Made by a program: the position numbers and the translations under genes
In this document: positions 1 through 11,116 of the stretch, piece after piece
Layout of the letters: the number at the start of each line of letters is the position of its first letter
Position numbering within the stretch: position 1 is the first letter of the stretch
The notes under the pieces: generated by a model
Seen by the model: the letters and a program-made list of their open reading frames with translations, nothing else
Databases searched by the model: none
Told to the model about the DNA's origin: nothing
NCBI GenBank assembly: GCA_905250075.1
Contig: CAJNOP010000953.1
Location: forward strand, 1 to 64,000
Reading direction: 5' to 3'
Length of the DNA stretch: 64,000 bases
Source: Rotaria sp. Silwood1
Taxonomy: Eukaryota > Rotifera > Eurotatoria > Philodinida > Philodinidae

Positions 1-1935
1 CAAGAAAATCAGGATTGTCAAAATACGCTAACGCGATTGCGCAGTGTTGTCAACGAGATTAATCTCTGCACGACGCCGGCACAATGCATTGAAATTCTCA
101 ATGATATGGATAACGAGAAAGCTTTCGTCATCTCTTCAGGAGCTTTTGGTCAGAATCTCGTATCAGATATTCATGAGATGGCACAAGTAAATGCCATTTA
201 CATCTTTTGTGGTAACAAAGCGCTACATGAACAATGGACGAAAGAATGGCCGAAAATTGAAGGTGTTTTCACTTCAATCCAACCCATTTGCGAATCATTG
301 ATAAAGGTCGCCCGTGAATGCGATCATGATGCAATACCAATGAGTTTCGTTCCAAAACAGATTGTAACAGCATCAGGATCGGATCAGCAAAATCTCGACC
401 AACTGGACCCGTCCTACATGTATTCGGTACTATTCAAAGAGATCCTATTTGAAATCAATGAGGACGATACTAAGTTAGTGAAAGAATTAGTAAAGTACTG
501 TCGCAACAAAAACATTCCTGAGTTTCAACTGGAACGTTTTCAGCGTGAGTACCACAAGAAAACGTCAGTCTGGTGGTATACTTGTGAAAGTTTTGTGTAC
601 AGTATGCTTAACTGTGCCCTGCGATCACTAGATATGGAAATCATGGCAAAAATGGGCTTCTTTATCCGTAACCTTCATCGACAACTAGAACAACTGCACC
701 AAGAACAGTCGAATACATATAAAAAACAATTTATCGTTTATCGTGGTCAAGGACTCTCTCAACAAGACTTTGAGCATCTACTTGATATAAAAGGTGGTCT
801 GCTCTCATTCAACAACTTCTTATCTACCAGTACAAAGCAACAGGTCGCCATGGAATTCGTTCAACGTACCATGCACAAGAATAAAGACATCGTGGGTGTC
901 CTTTTCATCATGACAATTGATTCAAGTAAAATTTCAACTTCGGCTACTCCATTTGCCCTCATCGACGAATACAGTGCTATCGAAAGCGAAAAAGAAATTT
1001 TATTCTCAATGCACACAGTTTTTCGTGTCGATGATATCAAGCAGACAGTCAGCAACAGTCGTCTATGGGAAGTTCAATTAAGACTCACAGACGACAATGA
1101 TCCGCAATTGGCTTCTCTCACCAATCGCATGCGAGAGGAAACTCAGGGATCAACTGGATGGGATAGAATGGGCAAACTGATGCTGATAATAGGTGACTTC
1201 AATCAAGCTGAAGAATTTTACAATGAGTTACTCGAGAACGCCTCCAGAGATAGTGATAAAGCATTTACTTATCACCAGCTTGGGATTTTGAAAAACGATC
1301 AAGGACAATACAAACAAGCAGCTGGATTTTACAAAAAATCACTTGAAATCAAGCGAAAGACTCTTCCAGAAGATCATTCTTCATTGGCTTACACTTACAA
1401 CAACATCGGTCTTGTGTATAGCAACATGCGTAACTACCCGAAAGCACTTAAATTTTACGAAAAGGCACATAAAATCTACGAAAAATCTCTGCCTCCAAAT
1501 CATCCTGATTTGGCTACTTTCTACACCAACATCGGTGAAGTGTGTAGAAACATGGGTAACTACTCGGAAGCACTTGAATTTCACGACAAAGCACTTAAAA
1601 TAAGAGAAAAAACTCTGCCTTCGAATCATCCTGATTTGGCTCAATCCTACAACAACATCGCTGCAGCGTACTACAGCATGCGTAGCTACTCGAAAGCACT
1701 TGAATTTAACGACAAAGCACTTAAAATAAAAGAAAAAGTTCTGCCTCCAAATCATCCTCATTTGGCTATTTCCTACAACAACATCGGCATGGCCTATTCC
1801 GGCAAAGGTGACTACGCGAAAGCACTTTCATATCTAGAAAAGACACTTGCCATCGAACAAAGCTCTCTTCCACCAACACATCCAACTATTAAAACAACAA
1901 TAAAAAGCATTAACACTGTGAAAAAGAAAATGTAA
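1..1935 (+). CDS. NAD:arginine ADP-ribosyltransferase fused to TPR repeats (5' partial)
   Basis: The frame is open to the left edge, so the true start lies outside the window; the first in-window start-like codon (TTG at 37) is probably internal. An N-terminal region typical of rotifer ART-TPR proteins is followed by an ART fold with the R-S-ExE signature of arginine-specific enzymes: Arg in YRGQ (742-744), Ser in LSTST (823-825) and EKE (988-996), whose last Glu would be catalytic. From about 1249 to 1880 there are five TPRs of the 42-residue kinesin-light-chain type, with an exact 126-nt period and NHPDLA linkers. The family transfers ADP-ribose from NAD to arginine; the TPRs probably bind a partner protein. 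No signal peptide is visible in this part. Stop TAA at 1933-1935. The catalytic residues are visible; target and location are unknown. Confidence 0.88.
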   Translation, partial: QENQDCQNTLTRLRSVVNEINLCTTPAQCIEILNDMDNEKAFVISSGAFGQNLVSDIHEMAQVNAIYIFCGNKALHEQWTKEWPKIEGVFTSIQPICESLIKVARECDHDAIPMSFVPKQIVTASGSDQQNLDQLDPSYMYSVLFKEILFEINEDDTKLVKELVKYCRNKNIPEFQLERFQREYHKKTSVWWYTCESFVYSMLNCALRSLDMEIMAKMGFFIRNLHRQLEQLHQEQSNTYKKQFIVYRGQGLSQQDFEHLLDIKGGLLSFNNFLSTSTKQQVAMEFVQRTMHKNKDIVGVLFIMTIDSSKISTSATPFALIDEYSAIESEKEILFSMHTVFRVDDIKQTVSNSRLWEVQLRLTDDNDPQLASLTNRMREETQGSTGWDRMGKLMLIIGDFNQAEEFYNELLENASRDSDKAFTYHQLGILKNDQGQYKQAAGFYKKSLEIKRKTLPEDHSSLAYTYNNIGLVYSNMRNYPKALKFYEKAHKIYEKSLPPNHPDLATFYTNIGEVCRNMGNYSEALEFHDKALKIREKTLPSNHPDLAQSYNNIAAAYYSMRSYSKALEFNDKALKIKEKVLPPNHPHLAISYNNIGMAYSGKGDYAKALSYLEKTLAIEQSSLPPTHPTIKTTIKSINTVKKKM

Positions 1936-2310
1936 ACAAATTTTTTTTTTCTTCTCACTTCCTCAATAAATTAAGTTTGATTGCTATTCATCTCACCTCC
2001 CGACTTTTCTTGGCTCATTTTCGCGTACAAGTGCGCGATCAGGGAGACCTCCTGTAAGTAGAGCCCGGCGATTCCACTTTCGGATTCTGGTAGGGGTGAT
2101 GGGAACCGTTGATCTGGTGATATATTACATAATAATTTGTAGTAGGCTTTTTCAGAAATTTCTAGATTTTTATCATTGTTCATGTTTATTAATTTATTGA
2201 AAAGCAGTTCCTTCAAAAGATACAAGGAAAAGAAAAACACATGAGGAAATCCATATAATATGAAATGTTCATATGCAACGATGATAGTTATTGCGACATT
2301 CTCTTTGAAT
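1936..2310. other. Intergenic; weak minus-strand ORF only
   Basis: The 3' flank of the ART-TPR gene. An 89-codon frame on the minus strand (1971-2240) has no recognisable family and no clear splice context; its last third looks somewhat protein-like, but I do not call it a gene. Confidence 0.4.
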
Positions 2311-2314
2311 TCAT

Positions 2315-2430
2315 AGTTAGTGTCTACTATACAGAGGTTATTAATGCAAGAGGCATCGTGAAAGTGTCCACTACAACGAGGTGTTCACTCTAGAAGGGTA
2401 TCCACTATGAGAGGTTTTACTGTGAGTTAT
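2315..2430. mobile_element. pogo/Tigger-like transposon terminus
   Basis: Read on the minus strand, this begins CAGTAAAACCTCTCATAGTGG and continues with degenerate units of the form GTGGACAC-CTC at roughly 20-25-nt spacing. CAGT followed by AAACCTC and repeated GTGGACA motifs is typical of pogo/Tigger DNA transposon ends. No transposase and no second terminus were found, so this is an end fragment. Confidence 0.4.
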
Positions 2431-2554
2431 TTGTTTCTTTCTGTACGCTTACAATTAGCATTCTATTGCATAAATGGATGAAAAAATGTTTTTTTTCAAA
2501 AGTGATCCAAAAACGACAAAATATAAATGACTCTAGTTGTCATAAAAAAAGAAT

Positions 2555-2645
2555 TTTCGGTTCCAACGGTTCCGGATCTGAGAAACTGAAAAATTTCGCA
2601 TCCGGTTCGGTTCCAATATTTTTGGAACCGCAGGGCTCTACCTGT
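2555..2645. repeat. GGTTCC-rich repeat resembling an hAT-type terminus
   Basis: Several GGTTCC / GGAACC half-sites are packed into about 90 bp, ending (minus strand) in TAGAGCCCTGCGGTTCC. Such GGTTCC-rich ends with TAGAGC-type starts occur in hAT-like elements. A related GGTTCCG/GGTCC patch lies near 55430-55490. The superfamily is a guess. Confidence 0.25.
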
Positions 2646-3877
2646 AAGCCCAAAATGGGTACATGCAGAGCGAACCACGCCGGGCTGGTAAGGTAATGAA
2701 CGTAGATATGACGTACGTAAACAGCAACAGATACCTACGAATATAACGACCCTCCCGAGTACTACACTGCTTTCACCATCACAGGCACAAGAAATCTCCC
2801 TGGGTCAGGTAACAAAGCCACCTGACAGACTGTGATATAAATTGGTAGCTCACTCTACTTCTACAAAGAAAGAAAATATTCCATTCGGAATAGATTATGT
2901 CTACCTTATCGAAAAAATAACTTGAAAAGTCCTATTGGCCACTAGGACTTTTCAATTTATTAATATCTATTTCTATCTCAATAAGAAAAAAGACTAAACA
3001 TAGTTAGTAACTGTTTTATCTCTCTATTCTCCTTCTCAAGAAAAAAAACAAGCAACATACCCGATTTGAGATTGGAATACATGAATCATTACGTAAGTTA
3101 ATAATTAATGTTAACATTCGACTTCGAAACATTGTAAATAATGATACGGTACTGTATGATTGTATAAATTTCATTATAATAAATGTATATTGCACCTCCT
3201 AAAAATAAAATCATTAGACTACTTATTCGATGTGTTGATGATGAGATGTTTGTTTCGACAGAATGATTTCATACAAGAAAATCATTCCTTATATATGTAT
3301 GTTTGAGACATGAACTGTTAGTCAATGATGATCATTGTTGAATAATTAATCAATGGCGTTTCACTGGTTTTTTGTCTCCATCAAGTAAAAGATTGATGAT
3401 CGAAATCGAAAAGAAAACAATTGATTCTCATGAACTCAATAATTGATGAAGTGATCATTGTCATCTTTTTTTCGTCGACGATCAATTTCTCACATATGTC
3501 CTTATTCTCTTGGCATTACCCAGTACTTTAATACGTGATTGACAAATCAATATCTGAAAATATAACATGATTCAATGGCATCATTATTGAAAAACATTTT
3601 TCATTTAAAATATTCTACATTGAATAAAAATTGATCTACAACATTTAAACAATTATTTCGTATTCGAGCAAACGTAAGAAAAAAAAAGAATCGTTGATGA
3701 ACTAGATGATTCTAGTTTTTCGTGTCTAAACGGGGACAAATAAGTAAATTAAAATGAACAAAAAAAGAATAGAAATAATATATTCATAACACTTTTATAT
3801 AATAATGGAATAAAACGAAATTATTTTATTTTATTTTTTTGCGAAATCATCTAGAAAATAATATTAAAATTAATTTG
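2646..3877. other. Intergenic; short hairpin, otherwise nothing
   Basis: A less AT-rich patch at 2650-2860 may belong to a mobile element, but no coding frame or tRNA fold was seen. A perfect 13-bp stem (2922-2934 with 2943-2955, 8-nt loop) is present. The rest is AT-rich with no supported feature. Confidence 0.4.
2922..2955. repeat. Perfect 13-bp inverted repeat
   Basis: TTGAAAAGTCCTA at 2922-2934 is the exact reverse complement of 2943-2955, with an 8-nt loop. No role is known; it may be a decayed palindromic element. Confidence 0.6.
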
Positions 3878-4093
3878 ATTTGTACAACACTAGAGCTTGC
3901 GACGCATATCAGGAGTCATCATCAGTAGGATTGTGTTGCTATTGAGCTGATCAAGTGCCTATGTAACTACAAAATTTTAATTATAATACAATCAAATATA
4001 TTTACAGGGCTCTTTTCTATCAGTTCCATAGTAACAAAATTCTACTGATGGTGACTCCTGGTATGGGTCGAAAGCTCTAGCGTTGTACAAATT
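3878..4093. mobile_element. 216-bp foldback MITE with ~72-bp terminal inverted repeats
   Basis: The left arm (3878 to about 3951) and right arm (about 4019 to 4093) are imperfect reverse complements, with about ten mismatches over roughly 72 positions. Both arms start ATTTGTACAAC and share GGAGTCA-CATCAGTAG. The ~67-bp centre is AT-rich and non-coding. Size and symmetry fit a non-autonomous DNA transposon. No clear target-site duplication was found. Confidence 0.65.
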
Positions 4094-5805
4094 ATATAGA
4101 TTTTACTGCAATCTGTTAAATGATTTACTACAAGATAAAATCAAATTGTTTCATTTCATTCTATTATAAAAAAAAGAATCAAACATATAAATTTGTAATA
4201 ATCAATACAATATATTTAAGATTTGACCATATAACACGATCAACATTTATTTGAACATATTCGACTTGTAAATCCATTTTTCATTTTTATCGAAAAAATT
4301 CTTCTGTTATGTTATATTGACTCCCACATGTTGTAAGACTAATATCAACTTGATTTATGTTACAAACACAAAATAACTTGTACTGTGTCAAGTTGATCAA
4401 CATCCTTTATTGATTTCACTTAAAAATATCAAATGAAATTCACACGTAAAGTATAAACAAATCTCATAGGTTTAACTTTATAGGCATATTTCCACTCTTA
4501 CATTCTCTATTTTTTCTACATAAAAAAATGCGGATAAAATATAAAAACAAATTCATAAAATATAATCATGCTCTTTAATTTGGTTCGAATTTGTTGAGAA
4601 AGGGATAGTTATTAAATGAAAAAACTGCAATTTTCTATGTTGTTCTTTATCTTAGCCTCATACGAGAACGAATTATAAGAATCTTTTACCGAAGCCATGC
4701 GAAGACATTTCAAATATTCAAGTTATGTTGATAAATTACTAAAAACACCGAATATCTGTTTAATAAGGAAACAATAGATCGGTTCTATTTTTACATTTTT
4801 GTCAAAAATATCAACTGTGAAAAGTCTTTAACAAATTTTCTTGATGCTGTCTTGCGCATGGCGGGAGATTCTAATCGAGAAGAGTTAACGAAGAAACATA
4901 TTTCGAATTCAGATGAAACTTTAATTCCAATCCTTTATTTCACATAGTGTGTATTGATTGTTCCGCTTCACTCTAGTTTTTATTCCGGTAATTTATGCAC
5001 GGTAGTGGTCATCGGGAAAATAACGACTTGACAAAAAGATGTTGCTGGAGGTTTTCTTTAAATTTGATATGGTTTGGCCAAGAAACGTCTCATTTGATAG
5101 AGAATTGCTTGGTCAATCATTAGACGTAGTGAGAAAAAAATTTATACTTCTGATTTGTAAGTGCTAGAAAACTAGACGTATGATTTTCTAGATATCCCTC
5201 AGCAACTATTTTGTATCTTACGATCTGTTGTCTATCTAGCTTCTTTAAAAATTTTGAATGCTATGAATATCAGTAGTAAGTGATGATAGTCATTACATAT
5301 ATATGTATATTACACATCATATCTTCATCATGTATCTTCTCTGTGAGTATGAAAATATTTTACTTAAAAGAAATAACTTTTTATTAACTAATAGTTCATG
5401 ACGATCATTGAAATGACCCAGGAAGGGAGTACCACATTAAGATTCAGATGTACTTATTATATCTTAAGAGAGAATTCAGCAGAATATTCACTCCGAGCTA
5501 AGTAAAAAAATAAAATGAAACGTTATAGCATGAGAATTTAAAAAATGCTTGAGAAGATAGATAAGAGCTAGTATGCAAATTAGAAATAGTTATATGAATC
5601 GATGTCGATGTTATTTCGATTGAGATGAAGTGAAAAACAGGGACAAGTGATGATAATTTCAAATTTTATGTTTTGAATGATGTGTGTATGAGTTTTCTTT
5701 TCGTATTCTCACCCACACCCTTTCACTACTGTGTCTGAAAATGATTCAGATATCGTGCATTCATGAAACTTTTTATTCGAAAAGAGCTGAATTGTACCGA
5801 AGCCA
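4094..5805. other. AT-rich intergenic DNA
   Basis: No coding frame with believable composition, no tRNA and no strong repeat were seen. A single CACCCACACCC tract sits near 5711, similar to one arm of the telomere-like palindromes elsewhere in the window. Confidence 0.4.
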
Positions 5806-5960
5806 TTAATCAGTCTCAGATGTGCGAGATGACGAAGAAGACTCGTCATGGTTATTCACCAGTTCCTCACCGATCTTGTTATTATTCAATCTTTTTTGAG
5901 TAAAGAGCTTCATGAGTGCTGAATCGTGCTCAAATATAGTAGTGAAAATCTTTTCTTCAT
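5806..5960 (-). CDS. Possible terminal exon, unrecognised
   Basis: After a good minus-strand acceptor (polypyrimidine then CTAG, 5961-5964) the frame reads about 51 residues: a mixed stretch DEEKIFTTIFEHDSALMKLF, then an acidic, serine-rich tail (HDESSSSSRTSETD) and a TAA at 5806-5808. Composition is protein-like and unlike the flanks. No upstream exon with matching phase was found (the candidate at 6297-6485 does not join in frame), so it may be a gene remnant. Confidence 0.35.
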
Positions 5961-6296
5961 CTAGAGAGAATGAAGTGATCAAAGCAGATCAAAGCGAAAT
6001 CCGTAGTGAATGTACTCATTCATGAGCTTTTTCCGTTTCTTCTTTCTTGACGTATGTATCAACAGTTCTCATATTTCTGTGGTAATAATCTCAGAAAGGA
6101 AAAGTCAGAAAATGTTCGTTCAAATGCAAGAATGCAATCTAATGATTAAATTGATAACATCCATTTTCTCTATTTTCTTACAGGAAGCTGTCCAAAAACA
6201 CAAGCTTAATTTGGTCACTACTCTATTTGCCTATAGATGAGAGAGATATGAATCGTTTATAGAATTCTCTTCACGGTGAATTTTGTAATGGCTACT

Positions 6297-6485
6297 TCAT
6301 AGTTTCTTTCTGACGTCGATCGTCTGGTTGGTCGGAATGTAACTTTTGCCACTCACAGTAACAGAAAAAGCCTGATTATCTTTCAGAGAAAATAATTTCA
6401 TTCCATTTGTCCAAACGATTATTCCATTAATCGACATTGGCAGCTTTGGACCAGATTTTCCAGTCAAGTGAAACTCGAATACCAT
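6297..6485 (-). CDS. Possible exon, unrecognised
   Basis: A 62-codon minus-strand frame follows an acceptor-like GACTAG and has balanced composition (LTGKSGPKLPMSINGIIVW, then VSGKSYIPTNQTIDVRKK). It ends in TGA at its 3' end, or may leave through an internal GTGAGT donor near 6350. No family was recognised. It could be the last exon of a lost gene. Confidence 0.3.
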   Translation of the reverse strand: MVFEFHLTGKSGPKLPMSINGIIVWTNGMKLFSLKDNQAFSVTVSGKSYIPTNQTIDVRKKL

Positions 6486-8151
6486 CTAGTCAATTATGAA
6501 TATTTCATGCAACATAAATTGATTTTCCTAGATTCTTTTCTAAAAAATTAATTAAATGAATTTTTAATGGTTTAAAAGAGAGAACTACTCTATTTAAATG
6601 TTAGAAAAAGTAAGTCAGTCTTGAGAAATTTCTATTCATTCATTATCTATACAGATCGAATAATTCTACATATGTCCTTACACTTATTTCAACTACAAGT
6701 TCATAGTAGGATTGTTTTCATTTCGAAGTACTTAAAAATGAATTACATTAATCAACATTTAAATCTCGACTCATTTGACAAAGATAAGTCTAAAAAAATC
6801 TTAGCCAGTAATTCTTCAATTAAAACTAAACTCAAATTTCTCTCATATTTCGAATCACATTTAACTAAGAGATATTACCATTTGATTTCATTTATTTATT
6901 TATCACAAAAAAAAGCGGAAATAATTACTGGAACATATCACTTTTTGAGAAGTTTCAAGTGTAACAAGAAAGTTTTTTCACACAAAAATCTATTTATTCA
7001 GACAATCAATACGTATTATCTTCAATATGTGGAGCAAATGGTGCATGTTGGATTTTAGTTTACAATTTTTCACATCGTTTGAAAAACTAAAACATAGAGA
7101 TATTATATATATCAAATTGCTTTCCGTTGTTTTTGCATAATTACTTTTTGTCTTTAAAGCAACTAAAGTATTCGATAATTGCTTTACTTAATGCAAGTTA
7201 TATTTCATCATACCATTCAGAACGAAGATTTGATGGCACTGCTTGATTATTATTGTTTTGAACAATTTCATTTTTATGACTTGCTTTTTGTTTTTTTTAA
7301 AGATTCTTTATTATCTTCATTAAGTTTTCGTTTCGATTTTCATTCATCAATATCTTCTTTTTTCACATTAGACAGGTTTCAATCATTCATTGTGAAATTT
7401 TTTTTATAAATTGGAGATTGATAGCTATTACTGAGCAGAAATTATTAAAGAAACTTGTTGCCAATAGTTCAAAACTTGTTATATGTTGGAATTCAAAAGA
7501 ATTCAAATAACATTTCTATAGTAGAAATTAGACACTTATTAGCGCATTTATCAATCAAAATTTAACTTTCAACGGACGAAACCATAGAGAGCCAGCCAAA
7601 ACTTTTCTCAACATCATTTTCGTCCCTTTTTGACGTAAATATTTGTTTCAGATTAGGATTTCGACGAGTTATGAACCTTGCAGTGTTAGCATCAAGTTTC
7701 TTCAATAACTTCTGCTCAGTCACAGCTATCAATCTCTAATTTTTAGAAAAGCTTTCCAGACTAATGGAAATTTTTTGGAGAAAATTTCAGAAAAAACAGT
7801 TGAAATGTGTTTGAATTAGAGTTCATTTATCTATAGGCACTGATATTCTTATGGCAAATGATTCTTTATTAGAAACATAAAATTAAACAAGGAAAAAATG
7901 ATTTCATCGAAAATCTTTACAGTAGAGGGAGGCTAGATGTTCAGCTAACAAATCGGAAAGATCAAATGGTACAGATCTGGGTGTTCTAAGGTCAAAGTAG
8001 TGTTTGACTCACAACTCAGTTACTCGTCATTCGATTGAGTGTAGGTTGGTGTCTAGAATCAGGATCTACCGAGCTCTAGTACTGAAGTTTTTTCAATAAA
8101 ACTTTTGCTTGTGTACTAATAAAATTAAGATTAATAGCTGATTGAACTATT
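6486..8151. other. AT-rich intergenic DNA
   Basis: A 145-codon plus-strand frame at 6621-7058 starts at TTG, is rich in Phe/Ile/Tyr/Lys as AT-rich DNA would give by chance, and matches nothing I know; I do not call it. No other feature was supported. Confidence 0.4.
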
Positions 8152-8425
8152 TCAAACAGTTGATTTTGTTCGTGCTGTATAATTTGCACCACAAGTTTTT
8201 TCTAATATACCAACACATTTTGTATGTTCCTTACGTGAGTCACGATTAATAAAATCAAATAAATGATTATCATACGTAAAACGTTTCTCGCAATCAATAC
8301 AAGACAGTGTTGGCACTCGTTGACATATCCCTGCTATACGTTTACTCACTTGATTTTTTGCGAGCTCTTCAACACAGCTTCCATAATTAAAAGCAACCTT
8401 TATAATGTTGTTTCCTTTAACCTTT
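8152..8425 (-). CDS. Possible terminal exon, cysteine-containing, unrecognised
   Basis: A continuous minus-strand frame of about 91 codons follows an acceptor (TTTAATTTGCTTTAG at about 8426-8440) and ends in TGA (8152-8154). The protein has spaced cysteines (YGSCVEEL, GICQR, LSCIDCEKRF, HTKCVG, KTCGANY) and balanced composition, which chance AT-rich frames lack. The C-x2-C and later cysteines could be a zinc or disulfide site. The upstream exon was not found: a GTAAGT donor near 8655 has no coding frame behind it. It is an incomplete gene or relic. Confidence 0.4.
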
Positions 8426-8931
8426 CTAAAGCAAATTAAATTCTTGATTCAGAAGCGTAACTCAGATAATGTTATTGTTATTGCTGATTATGATGGAAAA
8501 GTATTCAACTCTTCAATGACCTATGATTAATCAATGAAGCCTTGTAATCACAAAATAAAATGATTCATATCTGGTTTTTGTAACCCAATGTGATGCAAAT
8601 GATAATTGATAAACTAAGAAAATTAGTTGGATCCTGTTCTAAATAAATAAACTTACGTAGCATCAACAATATCAATTACTCAGAAATTCGTTGACATTAT
8701 AGAAATGGTCGTAAGAATGAGAAAGGTAGATATGTGGCACAGCGTTATTTCTTGTCGAAATGAACTGCAGCAGAAAACTCATTCATCTAATAAATCGCTT
8801 TTGAGTCGAAAACGAGCTACGAATAACGTGAAAGAATTCATATCATTAGCTTGTTATTTTGTAGATATTGCAGTTTTATAGTATTTTTTAAATGGATGTC
8901 GTTTAGAATCCTGTAACCTGATGGGATCTGC
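8426..8931. other. Intergenic, nothing supported
   Basis: AT-rich. A minus-strand GTAAGT donor-like site near 8655 lacks an open frame next to it. Confidence 0.35.
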
Positions 8932-9009
8932 AGGTAGGCGTGGGTTGAGGTGTAGGTGTGGAAGGAATTTGAAGAGCAGATAGAGCCCGACACCGACACC
9001 CACACTCCA
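8932..9009. repeat. Telomere-like inverted repeat 1
   Basis: The left arm carries G-rich units (GTAGGCGTGGGTTGAGGTG and GGTGTGG) and the right arm the complementary C-rich units (CACCGACACCCACAC), separated by about 30 nt. It is a degenerate TGTGGG-type tract facing its own inverse, as at 39126, 48857, 52750 and 59138. Confidence 0.55.
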
Positions 9010-11040
9010 ACTTCCTTACATCAAACTTTTTTTGATTGATATCTCATATGTTTTACACAATGAATTCAGTGATGCACTTATTCAAATCGTTTTATGACTG
9101 AGTCAATTGAAAAGATGTTTACATAAAAAAATTAGGCATCGGTTGTAACATAGTTATAGCAAATATTCGTCTTGGTCAAATTCTCTTTCTCTGTTTTGTT
9201 ACTATCATAGATACTTAGGGACGAGAGATAACATAAGAATTTCTTAACTTCGTATTCGCTTAGTTAAAACTGTTCTAGTTGTTCCCAGCTATGGATTCAT
9301 TTCAATCTTGTTTTTCTTTGTCTATAATTAAGCGGTAACTAGAAGCTCTGTGAAGAAATGAAAAAAAAACACTTTTCTCTACATTCATACAGCATAAATC
9401 AGGATAGATACTTATTAAACACAAACAACACAACAAGTGAAAAAACAAGGCTCCGATTTAAGTGATCTTTAAGAATCAGTGAATATAATTATTTAACAGT
9501 AAATTAAATAAAAAGATAAGTATAAAAATTCAAATGTACCTTAGTGTGACTCATTTTTTTTTCTTTTTTCTTTCTGTTATTCTACTATGTCGTACAGATA
9601 GAAAGTACCACACATATATGGTAGCGTCGAATCTTGGATTCAGTTCAATCTCAGATCCATCTAGAGCAATTTGAGATTATCACAGTGGACTTGTTCCATG
9701 ACGGATTCAGATAGTAGTGTTCGTTAAAATCTCTACTGGTCTCTAGATAGATATTGGATTGGAATACTTGCTACTGAACTATTTTGAAACAATGGTATTT
9801 CAGGTGATACAAAAAGTAAAGTAGGATTCAGAAAGTCATCAATAAGATTTTTAGAGAAGGACAGGTTTCATGTAAAAGTATACATAAGTGTTTGAGTTTA
9901 TACTTAGTTTTTTCATTGATGATTGCAATGCCTAAAATACCATTGTTTTAACACAGTACAGCTATATGTATGCCAATCTCATATCTATCTAGGCACTAGT
10001 AGAGGTTTTAACGAAAACTGTTTTTCAAGTCCGACATTGAATACTAGCATGTATATATATATACGCTTTGTTCCTGTCCTCTCTCTCATTATTAGCCAAG
10101 TGTTATCAGTAAAACAGATGGGGGTGGTACAAGTTACACTAGATGAAAGTGATCTGTCAGATGATCAGCTAGGACTAAACCCACCTTGCCACTGCAATAA
10201 TTTCACTTTCATTTTCTGTTTTCTCACTCGCTCTTTGAATTTCTATTAAATGTTCTTTCGGATTTTTTGCTTGTTTATTTAAGTTTTTTTTAATCTCATA
10301 CTATAGGACTTAATACAGTTAAAACTTATTTTTCTACTGATCAAATTTCTATACTATTCTGATCAAGCTTGTAACTTTTTAACTGAAATAAATTATATTT
10401 TTTTACTGCTATTTATATGTAATAAACTGATCATTTTATTATTATTTTCTAATAGTTTTAGTACTAATCAGTTAATCCATTTTACTGATCAAATATTTTG
10501 TTTTCAAAAGACAATATATTTATGAATAGGTTCAAAACAGTCACTATTACATCATTGTTGTTATCGATCAATCATGATTCTGGAAATGCGACTTGAATAG
10601 GGAAAAATATATTATCCTAAAATGTCTATGTCTCTTGATGACTTCGAATAACAAGAAAAAGACTCTTGAAAAAAGTATTCTCATACGTTACCATTCTTTC
10701 AAAATACGTATCCAGCAAAGGACGACATCTATACTTAAATTAATCAATTGAAAAATATTAAGTAAATGATAAAAATATTTTCTAAATCCTATTTTATTTT
10801 TATTATGTATCTCATTTTTTTATCATTTCATTGCTTGTCATCCATTGAATATCATTAAAAATGTCCACCTGTATATTTTTTTTCTTTCTAAAAGCATACA
10901 TACACATATGCCTTACCTTTCTCTGTAGAGTAATCCTTTTAACCGTCCGTCCGTAATCAATCACTTAAATTTGACGCTTCTTATCAGTCATTGTCATCAG
11001 AAATATTTTGTTCATTATCATATCTACGCAAGTTTGAAAT
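9010..11040. other. Intergenic and probable 5' flank of BICD
   Basis: No supported gene. A 108-codon frame at 9923-10249 has no family resemblance. The last few hundred bases are probably promoter and 5' UTR of the Bicaudal-D gene: a donor-like CAGGTAGGAT near 11044 and an acceptor GATTTGATTTAG ending at 11106, just before the start codon, suggest a 5' UTR intron or a trans-splice acceptor. Confidence 0.4.
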
Positions 11041-11116
11041 ATCAGGTAGGATAATTTTCACTTTTTTTTTTTTTTTGTCTTATACATATCTATTGATTTG
11101 ATTTAGCTTTAAATAA

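Noticed and set aside
1381..1761. 126-codon minus-strand ORF
   Set aside because: It is the antisense shadow of the TPR repeats; its own 42-residue periodicity comes from the plus strand.
6621..7058. 145-codon plus-strand ORF
   Set aside because: TTG start, composition expected from AT-rich DNA, no splice or family support.
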